Shown here: in pieces, positions 14,064 to 25,722 of the stretch
Position numbering within the stretch: the stretch's first letter is position 1
Layout of the letters: every line of letters starts with the position of its first letter
Source of the DNA: Siphonodentalium dalli
Lineage: Eukaryota > Mollusca > Scaphopoda > Gadilida > Siphonodentaliidae
Direction: 5' to 3'
Assembly: GCA_032622095.1 (NCBI GenBank)
Contig: CP136066.1
Coordinates: 108,273,319 to 108,337,318 of the forward strand
Length of the DNA: 64,000 nucleotides
The notes under the pieces: model-generated
What the model saw: the letters and a program-made list of their open reading frames with translations, nothing else
What the model was told of the DNA's origin: nothing
Database searches by the model: none
Position numbers and translations under genes: made by a program

Positions 14064-15101
14064 CAGTCCTTCGATTTTGAGGCGCGCAATTGCGCTTGCG
14101 CGCCTTGTCGCGCGCGGATCTAAAAACCAGCGAGTTATTAAATGCGTACGCCGAAAATTTCAAATGCGCGCCTCGGAAATTGCAACCAGTGAACGAGATT
14201 TTAACAAACAACACAGCAATGGTTAAACGCCGACAAGACTATTCACCATGTATCTTTCTCAGCAGGGATGACGTTGATTACGAACCTGGTAACAAAGATC
14301 AAAGCGGCGTCTTTCGCACTCAATGATTGGGGTGACACCTCATCACAACTGCTGCACGTGCGAGTTCCCGCAAAAAGCGTGTCAATTCATTGGCGGCCTC
14401 GTTTGATGTTTCGGCATGCGGGATTCGCCGATTCATTTGAATATTAGATTAGGGTTTATACTGTATCATCATTCATGTCGGATAGTGATGGTGACACTGC
14501 CTAAAAGGGCAAAAGTGTGCAATCTTAAAAGCGCTAATTCTAAAGATAATATGTGACAAATTAGTCCCAGACAAGCTGTCGCGTGTGCTCACTGGGACGT
14601 AATTCACAGGTGTGACATTATTACTTTTAATTCACCGAGATATTAGGCCCATAAAAATAGCTATTCAATTCGGAATGGATGCTATTCAATTACAATAATT
14701 GACTAGCTATATACTAATCAAAATTTTAAAAGTAGTTTGCTCCCTGGCAATCTGATTCCGGTAGCGATTCGGATTCCACTTCCGAGTTTGAAGCTTTAAT
14801 CGAGTCTGATGAGCATGCGCTCTCAGAGGCGGAAGTCGACTAATTACCGTGATCAGATTCACCGGGATTGTTGATGTTATTATCATGTGGACTATTGTAT
14901 AATATAAACATGTTTTTATTTCTGTTTCTGTTGCCACACTTGGAATTATACGTGTGTATCATTATACTTGAGTTTGTATTTATTCAGTAATCATTTCATC
15001 GATGATAATTTGAATTGTGCTCCCTCAAAAAAGGCGCGTGCAAATCCCAAAAGCTCCGAGCGATATATCGCGCACCTACGTTTTCCAAATTCGAAGGACT
15101 G
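14064..15101. mobile_element. CAG...CTG inverted-repeat element, copy 1 (1038 bp)
   Basis: Terminal inverted repeat CAGTCCTTCGA / TCGAAGGACTG, flanked by the 7-bp direct repeat CTTTCAG (14057-14063 and 15102-15108). It is inserted in the hAT transposase pseudogene, so its boundaries can be read from the interrupted gene. It shares most of its length with the copy at 25723-26628. Subterminal regions are GC-rich (ggcgcgc) and inverted. A short ORF (14090-14326) is shared with copy 2 (14194 on), including the stretch RRQDYSPCIFLS. No transposase domain seen; probably non-autonomous. Confidence 0.8.
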
Positions 15102-16699
15102 CTTTCAGTAATTTCATTAGAAATATTTTCTCCACTGTGCGACAGTGGCATGTATGTAACATCCATACATACATCTCTCGGTGTGAATTCTTTTGTCAAG
15201 AAATGTCCTGTCAGTGACATATATGCATCGTTTGCTCGTGAAGTCCAGTGGTCTGTCGTGAGAGCAAAGCAATCAACATCATTTAACTCGAGGCGTATTC
15301 CAGCTTTGATATCATTATATAGATTGGGAATTAAACTTAGACGCAGGTCACATCTTGTGGGTATCTGATATGATGGCTGAATTTGTAGAGATGAACTGCC
15401 TGAAACCCTTGTCCTCGACAATCGAATGCGGTTGGTAGTCCAAACAGATCATCTCCACCAGTTTTCGTGTGCCATCCTTCTGACGTTTGTCAGATCGATC
15501 CCATTTATTGGCTTTCAGATATATATGGATAGCCTGAAATGAGACAGGAGAAAAATCCTCAGACACAAATTCACATAAAGTATAATTTATATATAGATCG
15601 TTCTATTAATAAAATAATAATTTGAAGATGTATCTTCTCATGTAGAAAAAACTAATCTAATTGGTTTAATTAATTCTCGAATTAGTAATAGCTGTGAGTC
15701 CTTGACTATTTTGAAGTATTTTCATTATCAAAGGTAACAAACATTGTCGAATGTATCAATTTATATCAAATGGGTCGAAATGACAGCAATATTCAGTATT
15801 CACACACGTGCTGTGGGGACAGTTTGTGACATAAACTATTGAAACTAAACATCATTAATATTCAAGAAACTCCTAAAACGCGGATTAATACACTATCATA
15901 TGAAGTTATCTCTGAATCAAGACAATTATTTTGTAATGAATTATAAAACAAAGATAGTTGTATCGAAAAAGATAAATTAATTCTTAATTACCCCGTATCT
16001 TTGGGAGGATGTCTGGAAGTGTAATGCTATATAGCTTCAATTTAAGAGGGACTCTTTTTTTTACCGAACACTCCTAACAGAGAAACAGATTGTCAGATAA
16101 CTTGTCAAAATCGCAACAATTCGTACTATTTTTTGGCAATTGACACGATTATAATCCAGAATTAACGGACGTTTGTGATTCGTAAAAAATAAACATTTGT
16201 TTGGTTGGAACATCAATATATTATTCATTTTTGGACTGTTTTCAGATCGATAAATATCAAATGTATTAAATGATGGGTGATCTGAGATTTTTTTTATCAT
16301 GTTGCGAGTGCATTGGTGATGGAGGCGTGGCAGTACACCTATTGAGGTGTCAATCATCGGCTACCGCTGGTCGCATTCGTCTGTAGGTCTGAGGAATTCT
16401 CCGCTAGATAAGCCACGTTTTTAATCTTATTTCCAAAGCACTGGGGAAGCAAACAACTCTCACAATTTTGGTTAACTCGCCACTATTAAATTCCAAGCAT
16501 TGAAACAATTAATTCAGTCTGTCGTATATGATTTATTGACTCAAAGGGTATCAGTGATAATCGCAAACACGTGTTTTCGTAGATAGAGTTATCATTCTTA
16601 TATCGGAGTACTTTAACTTCTCAAGTTGAGGCAGACGTTCTCTTAGTGCGTTTTACAAACCCACAAAATTCTATGATAACCACCATATAGTGAATAAAC

Positions 16700-17818
16700 T
16701 AGGGGTGGGAAGATACACCGATGCATCGCGATACGGTAACACACGATGCATGCACCGATACAAATCCTTAAATATCGTCGTATTGCGATACACGTATAAT
16801 TCATAATAAATGATTACTGTACGAAAACTTCGAAAAGCATAGTCACTTGATCGGCTATTAAGATATATCGAGAGTTTCAGTCCTAAAACAAAGTTAAAAC
16901 AAGACTTCGCATGTGCATATATAGCTTCGCGCGAAAGTGATGAAACGTACTATAATGTGTCCGTGCTGCACGTGCATCGCGTGTTTGATTAGAGCCGGTG
17001 CATATTTACGCCACATGGCACAATTGATATATAACTTCCCGTTTCGTTTTCGGAAGCACATGTCACGTGCGCTCGCAGACGACGCAATACTGCCTTCTAA
17101 ATATACCGGTACTTTCCGCGGTACCCTTCATTTTGACCGCGTAATCGCGTGTCACTCGAACTCAAGTCGTATAGTTACGAGTCCAGTGGTCTGAATCTAG
17201 TACATTGTATTTAGAGTTACTCCTCTTACATTGGCAGCTCCGCGTTTTGTGATTTATTAACAAGTGATTTTAAGCACGATCACTTAGACACTTACGGACT
17301 TTCTTTGTGCAAGTCTTGATTACTCGATTTTGTGGTCATCGTCCTTGAACTCTTGAGTTTCAACATCCGTTTTTAGAGTGGTGGAAGGCAAATTCCAGAA
17401 ATTATCCATTCTGTCCCAAGTGAACGAGTGTTTTCGACTGCTGGCGATATTATAAATGCTCAGCGCTCAATGCTGAACTCAGAAAATGTTGACACTTTAA
17501 TTTTTTTGAGAAAGAACCTGCGTTACCATTAACTTACCAATAAATAGTCGATCTTGTATTTACTGTTTAGAGTAGATCAGACTCATAATAACTATTGACT
17601 TGTTTGAAAGTTGTTTCAGTTGCAAGTAGGCACAGTAATGCTATTTGCCCTAATAAGCTTGTGTTTGAGTTGTCATGTTTGATTTGATTAAATTCTGAAA
17701 CAATGTCTGGAGTGTATCTATGTAGTATGTATATATGTATCTAGATACGCATTCGTATCGCGAACGGTGTATCGAGATACGTATCGTATCGTGGCACTAG
17801 CGTATCTTCCCACCCCTA
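16700..17818 (+). mobile_element. Deletion-derived hAT element (1119 bp)
   Basis: TIR TAGGGGTGGGAAGATAC / GTATCTTCCCACCCCTA with a perfect 8-bp duplication GAATAAAC (16692-16699 and 17819-17826). Near 17390-17530 on the plus strand the translation gives SVPSERVFSTAGDIINAQRS followed by NVDTLIFLRKNLRYH and a stop. This is the C-terminal dimerisation block of a hAT transposase; the rest of the gene is missing. It sits in the intron of the minus-strand hAT pseudogene. Confidence 0.85.
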
Positions 17819-18755
17819 GAATAAACCACACAATTATATGGAAATAGAAAGATAATGCAATATTACCTTCACTGAACCGATCTCGGCGATCTGTTTTTGC
17901 ACTTTTGCTTTGCAGTTGTTCTCCTTGTCGATCGCGCTTTGGATCTTGTTAAATTCTCTCAGATGGACCCGATGCATGTGGGATTTGATGTTGCTTGTGT
18001 TTCCTTTGTCCGCTGCTACTTGTTTTGAGCACAGAAGGCATTTGCAGAGCTTCTTGTCCAGACGATCAAAGTGTTCATACCATTTACTTGGTTTAGTTTT
18101 CGAGTTAGCAGTCAGCAGACGCTTCCATTTTTTTAAACAGGAAAAAGCCACAAATAGAAGAAAAAAAGTATATTGCCCGGATTTAAAATCGGGAACTGTT
18201 TTTCCGTTTTTTTCAATTACAATCGGTTCGGTTTATACGTCCATTGAATATAATTGACCAAATGGTTCGTTTACGTGGATTTGCAATAGACCAGATATGC
18301 GATGATTAGAATTGTGCTCAATTAATCGGCTTTCCGTGAAACACGGCACCAGTTTGAGAGCACCGCTTCCCTTTTAGGCGAACATGAATAATATGCGCCT
18401 TTACCCTATCCAGTCCACCCCTACCTGGGCTACCCCCGACCTATGTCCATTTTATTGGTTTTGAGGGAAAAAATGAATAATAAACCAAGCGACCGTCCAA
18501 ACTCTCAAATAAATGTCCCACTTTAACATTTAGTTTCGCTCGATCAACGAAACAGGAATAACTGAGAATGTACTTCCGTTGAATAGCGTGGTTCTCCGAT
18601 TTTTATATTGGCGTATACTGCAGAGTTAATTTTCTAACTGTGATATCTGCACATGCCTAATAAACACGGCGCCGCTGTGTATTCTAATGTTTATTTATTT
18701 AGGAAACTCTAATTTCTCATTCACCCTTGAATGAAGTTCTTTATTTGTTGAGATA

Positions 18756-18850
18756 CTAGTGATGGGCGGTTTTGAAATTTTGACTCGGTTACGGTTTCGG
18801 TTTGGATCAAAAGAGTTGACTCTCGGTTTTCGTTTCGGTTTTTTTAAACA
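18756..18850. mobile_element. Solitary hAT end
   Basis: Starts TAGTGATGGGCGGTTTTGAA and continues with ctcggttacggtttcggttt, the same type and orientation as the end at 12235. No partner end in inverted orientation was found to the right, so this is a truncated or broken copy. Confidence 0.55.
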
Positions 18851-19067
18851 AGATTGGGTACCGGTATAATTATGTGTTGAGAAGAGAGCTCAATTGTCAA
18901 GATTCGGTAGGTATTAAACAAGTATGAACACAATTGACCCTACTGCAATTAGCTGTGTGAGCCAATGAGATAATTGTATTATACAGCCTGAAGCAGCGCT
19001 GGCTTCTGCTAAAAGGCGGTTAGACAAACAGACTCATTTTACTCAATGTCGCTTTGATTTTGTTTTG

Positions 19068-19074
19068 TATAAAA
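19068..19074 (+). promoter_or_regulatory. TATA box before THAP-like exon
   Basis: TATAAAA, 43 bases before the candidate ATG at 19111. Transcription about 30 bases downstream would leave a ~10-base leader. Confidence 0.35.
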
Positions 19075-19110
19075 GATAGCAGATATCATTCTTTTATTTT
19101 CTCAACAAAG

Positions 19111-19266
19111 ATGGTGAAAAAGTGTAGGTATGGACAATGTAAAAGCGACTCGCGATATCAACACCTGATTCCGGACGTTATTTTTGTGCCTGTTGTGAAG
19201 CCAAAGACGACCGAAGGTGTCTTGGGTTACTCTGATTTTTCTGAAATCAAAGAGTATTGGTTTCAT
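19111..19266 (+). pseudogene. THAP-like zinc-finger first exon, possibly broken
   Basis: Begins MVKKCRYGQCKSDSRY, an N-terminal M-x3-C-x4-C arrangement like THAP domains of invertebrate transposon-derived proteins, and continues with a VKPKT-type stretch that often precedes the first helix. THAP domains are C2CH DNA-binding fingers found in P-element transposases and in host regulators. The exon ends at a GTAAGT donor at 19267. After about residue 36 the sequence no longer follows the family; a one-base shift near 19213 would bring back a K-C-L-like motif, so a frameshift is likely. The second Cys-His pair would be in later exons, none of which I could find. A complete hAT element is inserted 300 bases downstream and may have separated it from them. 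The family call is from motif memory only. Confidence 0.4.
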
Positions 19267-19820
19267 GTAAGTTGACACAACATAATAATATAACAGTAAC
19301 AGTATGCGAAAGCTTCGCCCTATGGGCTTTTAGGATTAGTAAATTAATTTGAAGGTTGGAAATGTCACACTGATCGAGCCAGAGAGGTGACAAATGGAAA
19401 TATGATGAGGGGATTAGGAAGTGCTAGATAAGCTAATTAGTTAACACTATCAAATCAAACTATGTACACATTTGAGATAATGGACCACATAGTGTTATAA
19501 TCTCCAAGGGATGATTTGGTTGGGGAAAGAGGGACACTAAAATGGCCAAAGTATATGACAACTAGAGCTGGGCGGTTTTGCGGTTTTTACCGTAAGTTCG
19601 GTGTTTCCTCCACCACTAAAAACCGAACCGAACATTTAGAAGAAAACCGTCATCGACGATCTTTCTTGGTTGACTACTGACCGTATTTCACCGGTCAGCG
19701 GGACGGTCGGAAATTATACTCGCCGGTCCGCCGGAAGTTATTAATCGACTTCCGTTTCCAAGCGAGATAGGTGACTCGAAAAAATCAACTCGTCTCGACA
19801 ACGATGTCATAATTCTCATA

Positions 19821-21786
19821 ATGTCGAGTACGAAAAGCAAATGGCTACGATTTTTCAATAAAAAAAATAATAAACTTTCATCTTGTAAATTATGTATCAA
19901 AGAAATATCGGCGGAGCACGGAAACACGTCAAACTTGCGGCCACATATCCAAAGAAAACACAAAAAAGAATTCGTTGAGATACAAACTGAAATTGAAAGC
20001 GAGAGTCAGCTTCAAGTTGAAAAGACCGCCACTTCTTCTGGGCTTATATGTAGAAAACGGAAATCTGAATCTGTTGTAACTGATAGTAGAGAAACGAAAC
20101 AAGGAAGAATAACTGGATATTTGGGATCACATGGTATTTGGGATAAGAAAGATGCCAGAAGATTGCAATCAGACAATCTCATAGTACAAATGATTTGTCT
20201 AGATTATCAACCTATGTCAATCGTAGAAGATGAAGGATTCCTCAAGCTTATAAATTATCTTCAGCCGTGTTATAAGCCACCAACAAGACGTGAATTGCGA
20301 TCAGTTCTCATCCCAGGAATGTACCAAACAAAAAAAGCAGAAATTCTCGAGGAGCTAAAGCAAGCAGAATTCTTTGGATTAACTACTGACCATTGGACTT
20401 TCCAGAGCGAATGACGCATATATGGCCATAACATGCAATTTTCTCAATTCTGATTTTGAACTGAAGGATTATTGTCTCGCCATTACTCATACCCCAGACT
20501 CACATACAGCTGTTAATATATCGACGGATTTAACAAATTGTGTTGAAAACTGGATAAGGGACAAAGGGAAAAAATGCAAAGTGTATGTGGTTTCGGATAA
20601 TGCTTCCAATATGGTCGCTGCTGCAAAATTATTGCCATCTCATTTCACAACTCTGCGCTGTTTCGCACATACCCTCCAACTTGTAATTAAAGACAGTCTT
20701 AAAAAGTTTCCTGCCACTCAGAAAATAATAGCGAAGTGTAAAACTATTGTGACATATTATCATCATAGTTCTCAAGCCACACATAAACTCAAAGAAATGC
20801 AAAGAACAATGGGGTTGAAGGAACATAAGCTAAAAACAGAGTGCGAAACCCGATGGAACTCGACGTACTATATGATGGAAAGATTAGTACAAGAAAAAGA
20901 ACCTCTGTCTGCAGTAATTGCATCCATCGCTAAATTGCCAAATCTTAATGCATTTGAATGGAAAACGGCAGCTGAATATGTCAAGGCATTGAAACCTCTG
21001 GAAAATGCAACAACAATGCTCTCGTCTGCAAAGTTTGCCACCACATCCATGATCATACCAGTTCTGAACACTGTCGTAGATGAACTGTCCTGTTCTGTAT
21101 TGAATGACTTTGGCAAAACTGTTACATGTAACATCAATAGCAGGTCGCCTGACTATGAGAAAAATGCACTATATGCTGTTTCAACATGTATTGATCCCAG
21201 ATTTAAACTACATGCCTTTTCATGTGACAATCTGAAATGTACTGCCAGACAAATGTTGTTAGACCAACTGTTTTCACACTGTAACAAAGACACCAAACTT
21301 GTGACCAAAGATAAAGAGACATGTTCAGAATCAGAGGAAAATGTTGACTCTGTTGAGGAAGTTCAAATAACTCATGCTACTCCATCTACTTCCTCCACAG
21401 TCTCAGTATCAGAAAAGGGTAAAGAGGATACAGTTCCTAAGCGTGATTTCTGGGCTACGTTAAAAAAAAAAGTGGCGAAGAAAAAGGAGCCAACGAAAGG
21501 AGATGAAGATGAACTTAGAGCAGTGCTACTGTTTGAAACTGACCATTACCTTGAAGAAGATCCCATTGAACCAACAGATTTCCCGTTCAGTTGGTGGCAG
21601 AACAATAAAAGATAATACAAACATCTTGCAGACTTTGCCAGGTCTCTGTTGTTCATTCCTGGAACATCTGTTCCCAGTGAAAGGATTTTTAGTAAATCAG
21701 GCTTAGTTCTGTCAGACAGAAGATGCAGCTTGAAGCCTATTCACGCAGAAATGCTTGTATTCCTAAATCATAATTTGAGATGTTGA
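19821..21786 (+). pseudogene. hAT transposase, one frameshift and one nonsense change
   Basis: ATG at 19821. Residues 8-47 form a BED-type zinc finger (Trp8, Cys22, Cys25, His42, His47). MICLDYQPMSIVEDEGF and LTTDHWTF mark the start of the catalytic core, CKVYVVSDNASNM the middle and CFAHTLQLVIKD the helical region. The C-terminus has the hAT dimerisation block (SVPSERIFSKSGLVLSDRR) and ends at TGA 21784-21786. Two defects are visible. One extra T in a T-run near 20401 breaks the frame within the DHWTS motif; the frame is regained from about 20410. A TAA at 21613-21615 then stands in frame before the dimerisation block. The full span is about 655 codons, normal for the family. A copy needing only these changes to be inactive is young, but this one cannot encode an intact transposase. 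Confidence 0.92.
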
Positions 21787-21858
21787 TTCCATTTGGAAAT
21801 TGGAATACAAGCATTTCTGCATCAATAGGCTTCAATACTCAATAGGCTTCAAGCCTTC
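21728..21858. repeat. Imperfect inverted duplication at transposase 3' end
   Basis: 21728-21763 (coding for the transposase C-terminus) is repeated in inverse orientation from 21802. Within the inverse copy, aataggcttcaa is itself duplicated. The arms would form a hairpin of about 35 bp stem. Confidence 0.75.
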
Positions 21859-22755
21859 AAGCTGCTATTGTTGTCAATTTGTTGAATGAACTTGAATCAT
21901 CATTCATCATGATATCAATGTGAATTATGCGACCCAAATGAAAATATTCATTTAGTTTAAGACTTTAAGTTAATGAACTGCAGTTAAACAGTGTTACAAT
22001 ATATTTTAATTTGTTTTAAGTTTAAGTTTATTTTTTGTTGTTATTACAGAATCATATTTTTAGTTCTGTTTGCTTTATTTTTACATGATTTTGAATAAAT
22101 TTAATTATTTTATGAAAACAGTTATCAATTCCCATTTGTTCAAGCCTTGTTAGGAAAATTACCGAAATCGAAACCGAACCGAGGTTTTTCTTAGTAAAAA
22201 ACCGAAATTGAAAACCGAGCCTGAAAAAAAAAACCGCCCAGCTCTAATGACAACACCTGTTAAACTCACCTGTTGTCGATTAATACAGGCTGATTAGGGC
22301 GTCTCTTCCTGATAACTTTCGGATTTGTGATGGTTAGATTTGGTACATTATACAGCATTTATTGGTATATTTTGTGAATAAATGGTATTCATGGCATTTA
22401 TACGTGGACTTACTTACACACACATTATGACAGACCAATGGAATACTAGGGAATGTTATATGAAAAATAATTTCTCAATATACTGAAACATGTTTGTTCT
22501 ATACGCGTAGTGTGCCAATTATGAAAAATTATTAATTGTTATTATAACATGGAACACTTTTCGATACCAGTATGGTGTATCTTCGAAAAGTACAAAAACT
22601 GACTACACCGGATGAAAACATACAAGGCCTCGAATTTTCATCGAAATAGGGAAATTGTATGGTACACCATCGATAAATTGATAGATCGTGTGTCTATTGT
22701 GAAGAGATATATTATAATAACATTGAATATTTATTATGTGTTACTTATCCAGCTT

Positions 22756-23035
22756 GACAAGAACAGTGAATATCCGAAATTATCGAACAATTTATCTCAA
22801 AATCGACGCCATGTGCAGGTTCATTTTTCCTCATGCTTCAGTGGCATTTTGCCCCGATAAACAGTTTGTCGCCGCAAATAAACATTGAAACTGAATGTAT
22901 GTAGCCTTCACTAAAGTACTTGTATTCTTGTTGTCGCGATTTAAATGAAGTATCAGTCGAATTGAAGAACAATCCAGCAAAGTCTGGTGGTAAGTCCACC
23001 AAATTTGAAACACGTCGTTCCTTGTGGTCAGACAT
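22756..23035 (-). pseudogene. Broken exon resembling SWIM-finger transposon-derived proteins
   Basis: The minus-strand reading MSDHKERRVSNLVDL, then SFKSRQQEYKYFSEGYIHSV, then GAKCH, then a TGA, and in the same frame SMRKNEPAHG and IHCSCQAG. The combination '(Y/F)KYF-x-(E/S)GYIH', 'x-AKC-x-RS-x-(K)KNE-x-H' and a C-x-C-x-AG resembles the SWIM-type zinc-finger region of large invertebrate proteins that often carry a YqaJ nuclease-like domain. The in-frame TGA (a likely CGA change) and the stop right after the CSC motif make it a relic. SWIM needs a further C-x-H, which is not present. Family assignment is from memory and uncertain; that it is a decayed coding exon is more secure. Confidence 0.4.
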
Positions 23036-23040
23036 ATCAA

Positions 23041-24579
23041 GCGTGTAATGTCTAACCCGCTATACTCCAGTCTGGCAATTTATGGCAGGCGTGGTTATCC
23101 CCGCTGGGCAGTAAAGTGAATTGTGCCGAGATCAAGGGGATCGTGCGATGTTGCAGCTAATTTGGGGCTAATTCCTAATTTCCCCACCCACGTCTGACAT
23201 CGAAGCTGAATCAGTAGTTTGATATATGAAGTTATTAATGAAATACTACGTATTGTAACTGTTGTTATTTATCTTTAAGTATTGTGTGAATTTTGAACTA
23301 CTTAATCAGTGGAGAGCTGTGCATTTGTACAGAAAGACGTGCAGTAATTTCATAGTATACAGGAATATGTTAGGGATTTGGGAAGCATAAAACACACTGC
23401 ATTTATATTAATATTTCTGTGTCATAATTAGGTCAAGGAGGCACCTTCACCTTGGGTCCTCGGCTGCACCTGCCCTTGGTCTCTCCATTCAGTCCCTATC
23501 AATACTCTCTTAGTAATAATATATTCAGTTAATTGCAGAGAACCATTGCAGATGGGAATTAAGAAAATAAAACACTTAAAACACAGAGCGATTACCGTTA
23601 CCAACATGACTTATATTTAAAATAATCCCGCCGTACACCCCCCCCATCACCAACGCGACGTAATTTTGGTACCATTTGTTGCGTTCTAAAAATAGGTCGC
23701 TTACAGTGGATTCGTAGAGATGATGAAATATGAGTGTGACAGAGAAGATTGTTTGATCGAAAGCATTTGAATTACGTACGTCACAAGAAAATATTTGTCC
23801 CCTGAATGGAATAAAATTTAAACATAAGTTCAAATTAAACAGTCACGCACAGATGGGTTCATGTTTGCTATGTGTCTTAAACTGTTAATCAGGTGTCGCT
23901 CGGCACGTTCGAAGTGCATAAAATAGCACCAACAGGGCCTTTTTTGTCGGAGTGTTCACTCAACTGTTGATAAAGAACAAAAACGGTACCTTACGATAAT
24001 GATAACAACGCGGTGGCCGAGTCAAAATTGACACATTCCGACACATTATTGAGAATGGAGGCCGATAATTTGACAACAGTATCAACTATCAAGTCGATTC
24101 AATTGAAAAATAAACATACAAAAAAAAAAACGTCGGTTGAGGCAGAATCACGTCGGTCGGTATTGTTTTAAACCGAAACCGAGTTGTTTTCAACACACAT
24201 TGTTTGTGTAATCTTTATTCAGTTCGTCCTCTGATGGCATACCGTGGAATTATAGAGGAAATCGTAAAATGTCGCACATTTCCAGTTTTTGGCGCTTGCA
24301 GTTAATTTTCACTGGGCAATGGATTTGCCACATATGGATCGAGAATATTACACCTTTATTTAATATGCTCATTTGCCCATATTTTTTTTAATAATAGCCA
24401 CTCGAATAAAAAATGGGAATAATTTAATTTACTCATTCTCGGTTATGGTCTCAAACCACATTACTCTTGCCCATTTTACGGGACTAACGAAAAGGTTCGA
24501 TATAAACGAATCCCGTCTAAGGTTTCGAACCGGACCGAATCATCACGGCGGTTTCAAATCGAACCGAACCTCGAACGGT
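23041..24579. other. Intergenic stretch without recognised genes
   Basis: No credible coding sequence. 24120-24190 and 24500-24570 contain cggt/ccgaaccgaa-rich patches like hAT subterminal sequence, but no defined element ends. Confidence 0.4.
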
Positions 24580-25096
24580 TCGCAGGGGACTAGTCCCTAT
24601 TTGCGGAGGTGACTTTGCGGAGGTCCCCGAATTCGCGGAGGTCCCCTAAAATGGGCGAAATATGTTGATTTTAATGAGGGAACGGGTGCGTATATGTAAA
24701 TTGATACGTATTTTAAACAAATAACGACACGATCATCATAATAAGAGGTCTGTTCTATCAATTATGTATGCGCTGAGTTCACTTGGTACAAATCAAACGG
24801 CGATAATTATTCACTATATAGATCTATATGTCCTCGTATGCCAGAAGGACTCCTTAAAGTTGTGAATAAGATGAAGAATATTTATTAGATGTTATTTATT
24901 AAGTCAATCAAATAATATTATTCATTAGCTAGCGCATATACATTGTATATATACACTCCCGGAGATTGCTGCGCGGGTGTCCTGATCACGCAAATTAAAT
25001 CGCAGAGGTCCCCTAAAATGGGCAAAATATGTTGATTTTAATGAGGGAATGGGTGCGTATATATGGAAGCGTATTAGTGCCACCTAACAAAAAATA

Positions 25097-25240
25097 CTAT
25101 CTCCTAATTAGGAGATAGTATCTCCAGATTAGGAGATAGTATCTCATGATTGGGAGATAGTATCTCCTAATTAGGAGATATCATCTCATAATTAGGACTT
25201 AGTATCTCCTAATTAGGAGATATTATCTCCTAATTAGGAG
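25097..25240. repeat. Palindromic minisatellite
   Basis: Six to seven units of about 21 bp, tatctcctaattaggagata, each itself a perfect or near-perfect palindrome. Confidence 0.9.
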
Positions 25241-25715
25241 TTAACACAAACATGTTGTGGTCATATTCATATTGTCTACGGATCACACGGCGGACGGTCG
25301 CGTCGCTCCGTTCGTTCTCATGCCTTCCCCCTTGTTTTCTAACTTAAAGGTTTAAAATGAGGGGTTAAGGAAAGGGCCTATGGGCCCTTTCGAGAATCCC
25401 GGGGTTAGCCAACCAATCCGCTGCTGTCATTTTAGTATATATAGAACAAGATTCTGTTACAGGGCCAGGTATGTGTACCATATAGTTAATCAAAATATAA
25501 ATTGATTCAAACAGCATGTGATATAAATCTTTATTAACCAAAAAGATAAAAATATGGAACAATGTATATATAGATACGTAAAAATATAATGACAATACAT
25601 AAAACCGGCGGTTACTAACAATGTCTGGTTGTTTGTGAAGTCTTACAATGTTCTGAAGACCACCATAAGCTGGTAGAATTTGTTCAATCCAATCAACTAA
25701 TCCAATTAGAACACT
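25241..25715. other. Loop of the foldback structure, no gene seen
   Basis: A 127-codon minus-strand ORF (25748-25365) covers part of this stretch but has no recognisable domain and runs into the end of the adjacent CAG element. Not called as a gene. Confidence 0.4.
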
Positions 25716-25722
25716 CTTAATA

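Larger units (their letters stand above)
12747..18151 (-). pseudogene. Degraded hAT transposase, split gene with nested insertions
   Basis: Remains of a BED-finger hAT transposase. The first exon (18151-17867, 95 codons) carries the BED zinc finger (KWYEHFDRL, C-x2-C, H-x4-H) and ends at a GTAATA donor. The next piece starts after an ATTTCAG acceptor at 15533 with AIHIYLKANKWDRSD and continues through EMICLDYQPHSIVED. After a frameshift it gives FALTTDHWTSRANDAYMSL. The 1038-bp element at 14064-15101 then interrupts it. Beyond that come VVSDNAANV, FTHTLQLVIKD, ETRWNSTYYMMERLV, a helical region, and the C-terminal dimerisation motif SVPSERIFSKAGLV, ending near 12770. Several frameshifts and stops make it non-functional. 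It is a clear relative of the element at 19563-22246. A 40-base piece (about 12899-12940) duplicates 13563-13606. Confidence 0.85.
19563..22246 (+). mobile_element. Nearly complete hAT transposon (2684 bp)
   Basis: TIR TAGAGCTGGGCGGTTTT at the left and AAAACCGCCCAGCTCTA at the right, with a perfect 8-bp target duplication ATGACAAC (19555-19562 and 22247-22254). The single plus-strand transposase frame fills most of the element. Subterminal regions are rich in ccgaaccgaa / cggttttc motifs, the likely transposase-binding repeats. The intact duplication and coding length indicate recent insertion, although the gene carries disabling changes. Confidence 0.93.
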
